Of a stretch of 64,000 nucleotides of DNA, positions 10,497 to 19,034 are shown piece by piece. Origin of the DNA: Streptococcus suis (GTDB lineage: Bacteria > Bacillota > Bacilli > Lactobacillales > Streptococcaceae); contig JAKTNI010000002.1 in the NCBI GenBank assembly GCA_029593505.1, positions 186,001-250,000 on the forward strand, written 5' to 3'. Positions within the stretch are counted from its first letter, which is position 1. The number at the start of each line of letters is the position of its first letter. The notes beneath the pieces are model-generated. The model worked only from the letters and a program-made list of their open reading frames with translations. It searched no databases and was not told where the DNA came from. The position numbers were made by a program, and so were the translations under genes.

Positions 10497-12236
10497 TTAT
10501 ACTTTTGACTGAATATCATGCATCTGAGCATAGACACCACCTAATGCCATTAGTTCTTCATGTCTACCACGTTCAATAATTCTTCCTTGATCCAACACCA
10601 GAATTTGATCTGCATTTTGTATGGTAGACAGACGGTGGGCAATGATAAAAGTTGTCCGTCCTTCTTTCACTACTTCCATGGCATGTTGGATAATCTCTTC
10701 CGTTTCTGTATCAATATGAGAAGTCGCTTCGTCTAAAATTAAGATTTTAGGATCCGAATAAAGAGTGCGAGCAAAAGAAATCAATTGACGCTCTCCACTA
10801 GAAAAGGCAGCCCCCTTCTCTACAACAGGCTCGTCTATGCCTTTTTCAAAGCGTTCTATAATAAAACTTGCACCAACTTTATCCAATGCTTGACGAACAT
10901 TAGATCTATCTATTTCACCTTCATTCATAGAAACATTGCTAGCTATTGTACCTGTAAACAGATAAGGATCTTGCAACACTATTCCCATGTAACTACGTAG
11001 ACTTTCCCGTGAATATTCACAAATATCTTTTCCATCAATTAAAACCTGACCCTCTTGTGGATCATAGAAACGATAGAGAAGATTCATAATAGATGATTTC
11101 CCTGATCCTGTATGACCAACTAAGGCGATCGTTTCTCCTTGATTAGCATGAATCACAATATCGTTTAAAACAGGTTTGTCTTTCTCATAAGCAAAACTGA
11201 CGTGATTAAAAACAACCTCTCCTCGACTAATAACTAATTCTCTATCATTATCTAATTCCTGTTCTTCCTCTAAGAGAGCTAGCACACGTTTTCCTGTCTC
11301 AAAAGACCGTAGCATACTAGGAAACTGTTGCACTAGAGATCCTAAGGCACCGAATATCCCTTCTATATAACTGACATAGACAAACAATCTACCAGCTGTA
11401 AGACTAGGATTCCCTCGTAAAAACTGATACCCAATAATTGTCAGCACAATCGTAATCACCAAATTTTGCAAGAAGCCACTCAAATTCCAAGTTGTCAATG
11501 ATTGCGCCCAATTAATCTGATTATCCGCCTTTCGCATCTTATTCGCACTCATTTCAAATTCTCTCATAACAGTTTCTTCTTGCCCAAATAACTGAATTAA
11601 ACTAGCACCATTCATTGTTTCATTGACTTGCGTATTCACATCACTTCGAGCATCGTAAAAATCTTTCATGGGCTGATCCGTCAACTTCTTATAAAGAAAT
11701 TGTATGCCTATGTAGAGTGGTATCAAAAAAAGCAACATCCACCCCAAACTAGCATTCATATAAAAGATGATGCCATAAATAAATAAAAGGCGAACCAAAT
11801 TATTAAATACATACACTAGAGTTCCATAAAATTGTGTTCGAAGAGTTTCTGTATCATTTACAATTCGTGTAGCAATTTTTCCTGCAGGTTTGTCATCAAA
11901 ATAAGAAATAGGCAAAGCCTGCATAACATCATAAGCGTGATTCCGTAGATGCTCTGCAATACGATTAGCACAATGCATTAACAATCGAATTGATATATAA
12001 AAACTAATAGCTCCTACTACTGTCATGGATAAATAGAGAATAGACTTTCCAAAAAAAGTACTTTCATCAAAAGGCATTCCCTTACTCAAATCCGTCAAAG
12101 GACCATCTATTAATTGCTGTATCAGAATAGGAGATAATCGCAACATCACTGACGATAAGAGATAGAGACAGATAGCCGTCACAAAAAACAACCGAACTCG
12201 TCCAATTTGCCTCAATAAAAATCTCAATATTTTCAC
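10497..12236 (-). CDS. ABC exporter half-transporter, BmrD/YheH-like (second subunit)
   Basis: The 579-residue protein has an N-terminal six-helix exporter domain (about 15-310) and a C-terminal ATPase. Walker A is GHTGSGKSS (about 370) and Walker B is ILILDEATS with the catalytic Glu present. The signature motif is altered (FSSGERQL instead of LSGGQ), as expected for the partner in an asymmetric heterodimer. It overlaps the first subunit gene by 4 nt (ATGA). The pair resembles B. subtilis BmrCD and streptococcal PatAB/SatAB, which export drugs including fluoroquinolones. Which named pair this is cannot be settled from sequence alone. Confidence 0.9.
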   Translation of the reverse strand: MKILRFLLRQIGRVRLFFVTAICLYLLSSVMLRLSPILIQQLIDGPLTDLSKGMPFDESTFFGKSILYLSMTVVGAISFYISIRLLMHCANRIAEHLRNHAYDVMQALPISYFDDKPAGKIATRIVNDTETLRTQFYGTLVYVFNNLVRLLFIYGIIFYMNASLGWMLLFLIPLYIGIQFLYKKLTDQPMKDFYDARSDVNTQVNETMNGASLIQLFGQEETVMREFEMSANKMRKADNQINWAQSLTTWNLSGFLQNLVITIVLTIIGYQFLRGNPSLTAGRLFVYVSYIEGIFGALGSLVQQFPSMLRSFETGKRVLALLEEEQELDNDRELVISRGEVVFNHVSFAYEKDKPVLNDIVIHANQGETIALVGHTGSGKSSIMNLLYRFYDPQEGQVLIDGKDICEYSRESLRSYMGIVLQDPYLFTGTIASNVSMNEGEIDRSNVRQALDKVGASFIIERFEKGIDEPVVEKGAAFSSGERQLISFARTLYSDPKILILDEATSHIDTETEEIIQHAMEVVKEGRTTFIIAHRLSTIQNADQILVLDQGRIIERGRHEELMALGGVYAQMHDIQSKV

Positions 12237-13963
12237 TCTTCTCCTCCTTCCTGTTTTTGCTGACGTTGGTATTGCTCAAAATACCAACCACCTAAAGCAA
12301 GTAACTCTTCAGGTCTGCCCTCCTCTATAATACGCCCATCTTCCAAGACCAGCACCCAGTCCGCATGGCTAATAGCAGACAAGCGATGTGTAACAATAAT
12401 ATTGGTTTTTCCCACTCGCTCTTTTTGGATATTTTGGATAATCTGTCTTTCTGTGTGTGCATCAACTGCTGATAAAGAATCATCCAAAATCAATATATCT
12501 GGTTTTCTCAAAAAGGCGCGAGCAATCGACAAACGTTGTTTCTGACCACCCGAAATAGACACCCCACGTTCACCAATCATTGTATCAAGACCATGACTCA
12601 TTCTCTGTAAGTCTTTTTGAAAAGCCGCAGTTACAATAGCTTCTTCTATCTCTTCTAGGCTACTCTCTCGTTTGCCGAATGCAATATTTTCTCGTACGTT
12701 TTTAGAAAAGAGGATATGTTCTTGTGGTACATAACCAATTTTTTGCTCCAAAGAAGCGCGTCTGAAGGACAAAATTGATTGATGATTAATGCTAAACTCT
12801 CCTTGACCAACAGGATACTGACGAAGCAACTGCCTTACCAGAGTAGTTTTACCAGAACCTGTTTTTCCAACAATTCCAACTGTTTCACCAACTCTGAGTA
12901 CCCACGTAATATTTTGAAGACTGGCTCTTTCTGATCGAGGGTAAGAAAAACTGTAATCTTTAAAGGCTATACTTGATAGTTGACCGATTTCACAAGTGCC
13001 ATCTGCTTCTAAATCATCGCCCGTCTCAATCAGTTCTTGTAATTTTTCAAAAGATGTCTTACCAGTATTGTATACCAACATAAAATCTGCCAACATCCAA
13101 AAAGGCTCTAAAAGAGAACCAATATAAAGCTGAAGAGCAATAACTTGTCCAATAGTCAACTGCCCCGTTTTAACAGCGTGACTTCCCATAAACAAAACAG
13201 AAATAGTGGACAAGCCCAAAAAGAATGCTGCCAACGGACTATACAGAGATTGAAGAGCCGTAATGCGATCTCCTCTCTGAGCTAATTGCTTCGTACGTGC
13301 TTGAAAGATCGCTTTTTGTCGATCTTTTTTACTATAAGCCCTAGTTACTCGAATTCCTTCAACAACTTCCAACACTTCGTTATTCAGTTGAGCTACAGCA
13401 TCACGATTATCATCAGTCGCTTTATCTTGCTTTCCACCAATGAAAAAAATACAAGCCGCCATCAACATCATCGGAATGAGAGCAATAATTGATATACTCC
13501 AATCAATAAAAAACATGGTCGGAATAATAAAAACAAACATACCTCCTGCATAGAAAATGATCATCAAACCATAACCTACCATCTCCATCAAACCATCGAC
13601 GTCTGTCGAAAAGCGAGTCATGATATCACCAGAACGAAATTTTTCATAAAATGGGGTTCGCATGGTAACCAACTTTTTAAACGCTCTCTGCTGCATATCA
13701 AACTTAAAGTTAATGGAAGATTGGAAAAGTTTAAGGTGCCAAATATAAGCCATAACATAATTAAGTAACGTAACCAAAAAGAGTACAGTCATCTCTTGAA
13801 CTAAAATTCTCTCTGTCAAGCCATTTTTAGCTAGGACATCAATCATTCTCTGAATAATCTGAGTAGGAATGACAAGTGTGACATCATAAATAACCAATGT
13901 TACAGCAACTACCAAGTAAAGCCACTTGTGTTGCTTCATATAATCCAAAATTAACCGAAACAT
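12233..13963 (-). CDS. ABC exporter half-transporter, BmrC/YheI-like (first subunit)
   Basis: The ATG at 13963 is chosen because AAAGGAGAGG lies just upstream; a longer in-frame extension to 14026 would run back into the terminator hairpin. The 576-residue protein has six membrane helices and an ATPase domain. Walker A is GKTGSGKTT, and the signature SGGQKQRLS is canonical. Walker B is ILILDDSLSAVD, with Asp replacing the catalytic Glu. The first subunit thus carries the degenerate Walker B and the partner carries the degenerate signature, giving one consensus and one degenerate ATP site, as in BmrCD. The upstream leader peptide and terminator suggest attenuation control. Confidence 0.92.
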   Translation of the reverse strand: MFRLILDYMKQHKWLYLVVAVTLVIYDVTLVIPTQIIQRMIDVLAKNGLTERILVQEMTVLFLVTLLNYVMAYIWHLKLFQSSINFKFDMQQRAFKKLVTMRTPFYEKFRSGDIMTRFSTDVDGLMEMVGYGLMIIFYAGGMFVFIIPTMFFIDWSISIIALIPMMLMAACIFFIGGKQDKATDDNRDAVAQLNNEVLEVVEGIRVTRAYSKKDRQKAIFQARTKQLAQRGDRITALQSLYSPLAAFFLGLSTISVLFMGSHAVKTGQLTIGQVIALQLYIGSLLEPFWMLADFMLVYNTGKTSFEKLQELIETGDDLEADGTCEIGQLSSIAFKDYSFSYPRSERASLQNITWVLRVGETVGIVGKTGSGKTTLVRQLLRQYPVGQGEFSINHQSILSFRRASLEQKIGYVPQEHILFSKNVRENIAFGKRESSLEEIEEAIVTAAFQKDLQRMSHGLDTMIGERGVSISGGQKQRLSIARAFLRKPDILILDDSLSAVDAHTERQIIQNIQKERVGKTNIIVTHRLSAISHADWVLVLEDGRIIEEGRPEELLALGGWYFEQYQRQQKQEGGEE

Positions 13964-13997
13964 ACCTCTCCTTTGCAAATAAAACCTTTCCAAACGC

Positions 13998-14034
13998 ACA
14001 AAAAAGCCCAGATAGATACACTCCATCTAGGCTT
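13998..14034 (-). terminator. Leader terminator/attenuator upstream of the ABC exporter
   Basis: On the minus strand AAGCCTAGAT pairs with ATCTGGGCTT (one G-U), followed by TTTTTTGTG. It lies between the leader peptide stop (14077) and the exporter ATG (13963), so readthrough is required for exporter expression. A GGCT about 20 nt upstream could pair with the AGCC of the left arm as a weak competing structure. Confidence 0.85.
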
Positions 14035-14076
14035 ATTCAGTCTCAAAAAACCAGCCACAAACAAATGACATAGTAC

Positions 14077-14160
14077 TTAACTAGTCATCCATATATTTTC
14101 ACGTTCAAAAAGGAGTGTCTTATAAAAATTAACCTGTTTCATCAAAACATTTGTGTTCAT
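14077..14160 (-). CDS. 27-residue leader peptide of the ABC exporter
   Basis: A short frame (ATG at 14160, TAA at 14079-14077) has a strong ribosome site (AAAGGAG, 8 nt spacing). It follows a consensus promoter by about 25 nt and precedes a rho-independent terminator. It starts MNTNVLMKQVNF and ends IWMTS. B. subtilis bmrCD is controlled by translation of the BmrB leader with a downstream terminator, and the layout here is the same. No sequence homology to BmrB is claimed. Probable role: ribosome slowing by an antibiotic changes RNA folding and allows readthrough. Confidence 0.75.
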   Translation of the reverse strand: MNTNVLMKQVNFYKTLLFERENIWMTS

Positions 14161-14192
14161 TTTTTGTACTCCTTTCTACTTATCTATGCTTT

Positions 14193-14220
14193 ATTCTAAC
14201 ATATTAAAAATGTAAGTCAA
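14193..14220 (-). promoter_or_regulatory. Promoter of the ABC exporter leader
   Basis: On the minus strand TTGACT (14220-14215), 16-nt spacer, TAGAAT (14198-14193). It directs transcription into the leader peptide. Confidence 0.75.
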
Positions 14221-14239
14221 GACTTTTTATAAAAAATAA

Positions 14240-14263
14240 ATAAAAAACAGCCACAAAAGCTGT
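14240..14263 (-). terminator. Terminator after tRNA-Thr
   Basis: ACAGC-7 nt-GCTGT followed by TTTTTTA on the minus strand, 7 nt after the tRNA end. Confidence 0.75.
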
Positions 14264-14269
14264 CAATGA

Positions 14270-14342
14270 TGCTAGTTGCCGGGATTGAACCGGCGACCTC
14301 ATCCTTACCATGGATGCGCTCTACCGACTGAGCTAAACCAGC
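14270..14342 (-). tRNA. tRNA-Thr (anticodon GGT)
   Basis: 73 nt, minus strand. The acceptor stem GCTGGTT pairs with AACTAGC (one G-U). The D arm is AGCTCAGTCGGTAGAGC. The anticodon stem CATCC/GGATG encloses the loop ATGGTAA with GGT at the anticodon. The T arm is CGCCGGTTCAATCCCGGC. The discriminator is A, and CCA is not encoded. Confidence 0.97.
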
Positions 14343-14425
14343 ATTACCAATATAGTGTATCATATCTATCAAAAAAGTCAATATGTTTTTAACATGGATT
14401 GCTTGTAAAAATTTCCAGTTCTTAT

Positions 14426-14443
14426 TTATAGATATTTCTATAA
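14426..14443. promoter_or_regulatory. Palindrome upstream of feoA, possible operator
   Basis: TTATAGA-TATT-TCTATAA, 18 bp, lies about 90 bp upstream of feoA and 56 bp upstream of an extended -10 (TGCTATACT, 14496-14504). It could be the site of a metal regulator. The regulator is unknown. Confidence 0.35.
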
Positions 14444-14534
14444 TATGAATGTTACGACAAGTTCACTAGAATTATCTGAATTTTTTAAGTTAATATGCTA
14501 TACTATCCTTAGCAATATGAAAAAAGGAACAACT

Positions 14535-15011
14535 ATGAAACTAGAAACTCTACAAATTGGACACGTTTATATCATTAAAGAATGTCTTGTGTCAGAAGAT
14601 ATTCGTAAACATCTAGTCCATCTAGGAATAAAACCTGAACAAGAAATTCGCCTTATCTCAAAAACAAAAGACAATGCTATTTTGCAAATCAAAGCCAGTC
14701 GAATAGCTTTAGACAAAGCTTTAATTGAATCAATCGTATTAAGCGCAAAAGAAGAAGAGGAACACATTCTAAACCTAGCTGATGTTCCAATCGGTAGCAC
14801 CGTAAAGGTTATCAACATCTGTACAACTGGTCTCTTACGAAGACGACTAATGGATATGGGCATCACCAAACACACTCAACTATTTCTTAAAAAAGTTGCT
14901 CCGTTAGGTGATCCGCTAGAAATTACCTTACGGGGCTATGAGCTAACCCTAAGAAAATCTGAAGCTCAAATGATACAAGTACAAATGATAGACAAAGGAA
15001 TGAAAGAATGA
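14535..15011 (+). CDS. feoA: Ferrous iron transport protein A, two FeoA domains
   Basis: The start is set at 14535 (AAAAAGGAACAACT before ATG); an upstream extension to 14445 crosses the promoter. The 158-residue product contains two tandem FeoA (SH3-like) domains, about 1-75 and 80-158. The second carries LLRRRLMDMGITKHTQLFLKK. Single-domain FeoA is about 75 residues, so this is a duplication or fusion. FeoA is thought to support FeoB in Fe(II) uptake. The stop overlaps the feoB start (ATGA). Confidence 0.9.
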   Translation: MKLETLQIGHVYIIKECLVSEDIRKHLVHLGIKPEQEIRLISKTKDNAILQIKASRIALDKALIESIVLSAKEEEEHILNLADVPIGSTVKVINICTTGLLRRRLMDMGITKHTQLFLKKVAPLGDPLEITLRGYELTLRKSEAQMIQVQMIDKGMKE

Positions 15012-17149
15012 AACACATCGCCCTAATAGGAAATCCTAATAGCGGAAAAACGACACTATTTAATCTACTTACTGGTACGAATCAGCGAGTAGGGAACTGG
15101 CCCGGAGTAACGGTTGAAAAAAAATCTGGATTACTTAAAAAACAGAAAAATATCGCCATACAAGATCTTCCCGGCATTTATTCCCTCTCTCCCTACACTC
15201 CTGAAGAGCAAGTTGCTAGAGATTATCTCATACAAGAACAACCAGAAGCAATTTTAAATATCGTAGATGCTACCAACCTAGAACGAAACCTCTATCTAAC
15301 TTTACAACTACTAGAAACAGGAATCCCAATCATTATCGGACTCAATATGATCGATGCTCTGAAACATCAAGGGAAAACTATCAATAGCGACCAACTAGCC
15401 TATCATCTCGGAATTCCCGTACAACCTATTAGTGCATTAAAAAAGGCAGGAATTCCCCAACTACTTACTGAAGTAAACCATACACTTCATCATTCAGAAA
15501 GGCAACTCTTTCCACAATATGACAAACAATTTGAAGCTGCTATCTCGCAAGTATTAGATATCCTTCCAGACAAGATTTCTCCCCAGCAAGCACGATTTTA
15601 TGCTATAAAATCTCTCGAACAAGATAACGATATTCTAGACCAATTAGAATTAACAGAGCAGCAATTAGCTGACTTAACCGATATCATCTCTATTTTAGAA
15701 AAAATCTACTCAGATGATATTGAAACCATTATTGTCAATCAACGTTATCAATATATCGAAAGAATTGCACAATTAGTACAAAAAGAAGATGGAAATACTG
15801 TTCATTTATCAGATAAAATAGATCGATTGGTTACTAACCGTTTTCTAGGCTTACCAATATTTGTATTTGTAATGTGGCTAACCTACTTCTTATCTATTCA
15901 AACAATTGGTACTATGGGAACTGACTGGGTTAATGAGGTTTTGTTTGCAGATATTGTTCCCAACTTCATCCAGCATTATCTTGATTACTTTCATATCGTC
16001 GATTGGCTACAAACTTTAGTTCTTGATGGCATTGTTGCAGGTTGCGGTGCAATTCTTGGCTTTGTTCCACAAATATTTGTCCTATTTTTCTGTTTAGGAA
16101 TATTAGAAGACATTGGATATATGAGTAGAATTGCCTTTGTCATGGATAGAATGTTTAGACGCTTTGGTCTATCTGGTAAATCTTTCATTCCCATGTTAAT
16201 TTCTACCGGATGTGGTGTTCCGGGTGTAATGGCTAGCCGAACCATTGAAAATGATCAAGATCGAAAAATCACGATTATGACAGCCACTTTTATGCCTTGC
16301 TCAGCTAAACTACCAATCATTTCTTTAGTAGCCGGAGCGTTCTTTCCGGGAAATCCCTGGATAGCTCCAAGTGCCTATTTTATTGGAATGGGAGCCATTG
16401 TACTATCTGGCATGGCGCTTAAAAAAACCAAACAGCTAGGTGGTGTAACCAGTCCATTTATTATGGAACTTCCCTCTTATCATCCGCCAAAACTCAGTAC
16501 AGTTTTACGATATGCTTTTGATAAGGCCTTCAATTTTATCAAACGAGCCGGCACGATTATTTTTGTAACCAATATCGTCATTTGGTTTGCTAGTTCATTC
16601 AGTTGGAATTTGCAAATGGTAGATACTGAACAAAGCATTCTTGCTTCTCTCGGACAGTATTTTTCCACCCTATTTATTCCACTAGGATTTGGGAATTGGC
16701 GTGCTACCGTTGCTGCCATAACAGGTTTACTTGCTAAAGAAACTGTTATTGCTACTTTTGGAATTCTTTATAAATTGGGTGAAACAACTGAAGAAAACCT
16801 TGAACTTTGGCAGCTATTACAACAAGATTACACTGCTTTATCCGCCTATTCTTTCTTGGTATTTAATCTCCTATGCGCTCCTTGTTTTGCAGCTATTGGA
16901 GCGATTCATAGAGAAATGGGAAATGCTAGATGGACATGGATAGCTATTGGGTTTCAGACCGGATTGGCTTACGCAATCAGTCTCATTATTTACCAATTTG
17001 GAGCAATTGTCCTGTACGGTCAACATCCAAACATCTGGACAGCTCTCGCACTCACTCTAATGATTGCTGGATTGTATAGTTTATTGAAAAAACCAAGCTC
17101 GCAACTTCCAATCATTACCTTAAAAAACATAGAAAATGGAGAATACTAA
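15008..17149 (+). CDS. feoB: Ferrous iron transport protein B
   Basis: The 713-residue membrane protein has an N-terminal G domain (G1 GNPNSGKTT at 8-16, G3 DLPG, G4 NMID) and a spacer domain to about 260. Two Gate repeats follow, with GCGVPGVMASRTI in the first and ETVIATFGILY in the second. It is the Fe(II) permease of the cytoplasmic membrane. Gene overlaps of 4 nt upstream and 1 nt downstream show a tight operon. Confidence 0.96.
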   Translation: MKHIALIGNPNSGKTTLFNLLTGTNQRVGNWPGVTVEKKSGLLKKQKNIAIQDLPGIYSLSPYTPEEQVARDYLIQEQPEAILNIVDATNLERNLYLTLQLLETGIPIIIGLNMIDALKHQGKTINSDQLAYHLGIPVQPISALKKAGIPQLLTEVNHTLHHSERQLFPQYDKQFEAAISQVLDILPDKISPQQARFYAIKSLEQDNDILDQLELTEQQLADLTDIISILEKIYSDDIETIIVNQRYQYIERIAQLVQKEDGNTVHLSDKIDRLVTNRFLGLPIFVFVMWLTYFLSIQTIGTMGTDWVNEVLFADIVPNFIQHYLDYFHIVDWLQTLVLDGIVAGCGAILGFVPQIFVLFFCLGILEDIGYMSRIAFVMDRMFRRFGLSGKSFIPMLISTGCGVPGVMASRTIENDQDRKITIMTATFMPCSAKLPIISLVAGAFFPGNPWIAPSAYFIGMGAIVLSGMALKKTKQLGGVTSPFIMELPSYHPPKLSTVLRYAFDKAFNFIKRAGTIIFVTNIVIWFASSFSWNLQMVDTEQSILASLGQYFSTLFIPLGFGNWRATVAAITGLLAKETVIATFGILYKLGETTEENLELWQLLQQDYTALSAYSFLVFNLLCAPCFAAIGAIHREMGNARWTWIAIGFQTGLAYAISLIIYQFGAIVLYGQHPNIWTALALTLMIAGLYSLLKKPSSQLPIITLKNIENGEY

Positions 17150-17301
17150 TGGCTAATATCATCTTATCTCTCATTATTACCCTCTTATTTTTCCTTGCCA
17201 TACGTAGTCTGTTGAAAAGCAAGGGAGCTTGTAACGATTGTTCCTGTGATTGCAGTATTAAACAACAAATACAGAAATCCTCTAACCATCAACATTCATA
17301 G
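17149..17301 (+). CDS. FeoB-associated Cys-rich small membrane protein
   Basis: Fifty residues from the ATG at 17149, which shares its A with the feoB stop (TAATG). It has one N-terminal membrane helix (residues 3-22) followed by a Cys cluster CNDCSCDC and a His-containing tail. This matches the FeoB-associated Cys-rich proteins found after feoB in Firmicutes. The cluster may bind metal; its exact role is not established. Confidence 0.85.
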   Translation: MANIILSLIITLLFFLAIRSLLKSKGACNDCSCDCSIKQQIQKSSNHQHS

Positions 17302-17328
17302 TAAAATACATCAAATCAACCAAATCAA

Positions 17329-17375
17329 AAAGGTCTTATAGCTCAACACGAGTCATAAGACCTTTTATTTTTTTT
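17329..17375. terminator. Bidirectional terminator between feo and ftsX
   Basis: AGGTCTTAT pairs with ATAAGACCT, with an inner GCTC/GAGT. A T-tail follows on the plus strand and TTTTT on the minus strand, serving both convergent operons. Confidence 0.85.
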
Positions 17376-17388
17376 CAATCTGAACAAA

Positions 17389-18318
17389 TTAAATCTTCAA
17401 ATAACGATTCATAGAAATAACTGATCCAAGAGAGCCAATGATGATTCCAATCACAAAGAGCGAACCAATCATGCCTGGAATAAAAATATTCATATTAATC
17501 AAAGATAAATCCTGACTAGCTAAGCTAGTATTGATTGAAGTATAGACCATTTTATAAAGGAAGTAGACTAAGAATGATGGTAAGATGGCACCAAGTAAAC
17601 CAACCCAAGCACCTTCCCAAAGAAAAGGACCACGAATATAGCTATTTTTAGCACCAACTAAACGCATAATCTGAATCTCACGACTACGAGAAATAATGGT
17701 AATACGAATAGTGTTAGAAATCAAGAAAATTGCTGTGAAAAGGAGTAAACCGGTTGCTGCAAGACCCCAAGTACGCACCATACTTGCCAACTTAAAGATA
17801 CGCTCGGTTTCTACTTCTCCATCACGTACTTCCGTCACACCATCAATCTTCGCAATTTCAGCTGCAACCGTTTTGACATATTGTGGCTCAGTTGTATCAA
17901 TAATATAAGCATCATACAAAGGATTCGCATCACCTTGAAACAGATTCCATGTTTCACCAAGAGTTTCTGTCAATTTTTTTAGTTGCTCATCTTTACTCGA
18001 ATAGGTCACGGACTGAACATTCGGCAAGCTCATAATTTGATTGTAAACTCGTTGAAAATCAGGATTGGCTACTGTCTCACCTGCTTCATTGACAATCGTT
18101 TCTGCTTGATCAGTTGAGTTTGCACGTAAATAAACATTCACACGTACATTTTGCTCTAGATCTGTAGCTAATTTTGCTGTGTTTAAAATAACAGAAGCAA
18201 ATAAGCCAACTAAAGCAAGAGTTATCGTAACTGAAGAAATGGCTGCTAGAGTCATCCAACCATTCCGTTTCAGGCTTTTTAGTGACTCAATAAAGTGTCC
18301 AAAAAATCGTCTAATCAT
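17389..18318 (-). CDS. ftsX: Cell division protein FtsX
   Basis: The ATG at 18318 (MIRRFFGHFIESLKSLKRNG) gives 309 residues, the usual streptococcal length, and overlaps the ftsE end by 8 nt. A longer frame to 18375 is unlikely because it lies inside ftsE. There are four membrane segments with a large extracellular domain (about 45-190). FtsEX activates the wall hydrolase PcsB at the division site in streptococci. pcsB is not in the window. Confidence 0.94.
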   Translation of the reverse strand: MIRRFFGHFIESLKSLKRNGWMTLAAISSVTITLALVGLFASVILNTAKLATDLEQNVRVNVYLRANSTDQAETIVNEAGETVANPDFQRVYNQIMSLPNVQSVTYSSKDEQLKKLTETLGETWNLFQGDANPLYDAYIIDTTEPQYVKTVAAEIAKIDGVTEVRDGEVETERIFKLASMVRTWGLAATGLLLFTAIFLISNTIRITIISRSREIQIMRLVGAKNSYIRGPFLWEGAWVGLLGAILPSFLVYFLYKMVYTSINTSLASQDLSLINMNIFIPGMIGSLFVIGIIIGSLGSVISMNRYLKI

Positions 18319-19003
18319 CGTATCCGTACTCTCCTTGTTCTTCATCCCGTACCACTCGACCGTCTTCGATCGCAATTACACGGTGGCGGAGGGTATTTAC
18401 AATCTGGCTATTATGAGTTGCCATCAAAACAGTCGTTCCTTGCAAATTGATTCTTTCCAAAAGACTCATGATTTCCCATGAATTTTCTGGATCCAAGTTA
18501 CCAGTCGGCTCATCTGCAATCAATACTTTAGGATTATTCACAATCGCACGTGCAATGGCAATTCGCTGTTGCTCTCCACCAGATAATTCATTCGGAAACG
18601 AACGAATTTTATGCTTCAAGCCAACCAAATCCAATACTTCCATAACTCTCTTTTTGATGTTACGTGGCTTTTCACCAATAACTTCCATTGCATAAGCAAT
18701 GTTCTCAAAAACTGTCTTCTTCGGTAAGAGTTTATAATCTTGGAAAACAACGCCTACACTACGGCGCAAAAGAGGTACGTCCTTTTTCTTAATTGTTCCT
18801 AAGTCAAACCTACCAACCTTAAGAGTTCCCTTATCAAGTTTTTCTTCGCGGTACAAGAGCTTAATAAACGTCGACTTCCCTGCACCAGAAGGTCCTACAA
18901 TATAGGCAAACTCTCCTGCTTCAACATTTACAGACACGCCACGAAGGGCAGTTGTCCCGTTTCCATATTTCTTGGAAACGTCTTTCATTTCTATAATTCC
19001 CAT
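18311..19003 (-). CDS. ftsE: Cell division ATP-binding protein FtsE
   Basis: A 230-residue ABC ATPase. Walker A is GPSGAGKST (about 38-46), the signature is LSGGEQQRIA, and Walker B is VLIADEPTGNLD. It partners FtsX to couple ATP hydrolysis in the cytoplasm to septal peptidoglycan hydrolysis. It lies 31 nt after prfB, and the prfB-ftsE-ftsX order is common in Firmicutes. Confidence 0.96.
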   Translation of the reverse strand: MGIIEMKDVSKKYGNGTTALRGVSVNVEAGEFAYIVGPSGAGKSTFIKLLYREEKLDKGTLKVGRFDLGTIKKKDVPLLRRSVGVVFQDYKLLPKKTVFENIAYAMEVIGEKPRNIKKRVMEVLDLVGLKHKIRSFPNELSGGEQQRIAIARAIVNNPKVLIADEPTGNLDPENSWEIMSLLERINLQGTTVLMATHNSQIVNTLRHRVIAIEDGRVVRDEEQGEYGYDD

Positions 19004-19034
19004 AGGATTTACTGTCTTAGACAGTCCTTTCTTT

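Noticed and set aside
13963..14026. Longer N-terminus for the first ABC subunit
   Set aside because: It would place the start codon inside the terminator hairpin region; the ATG at 13963 has AAAGGAGAGG.
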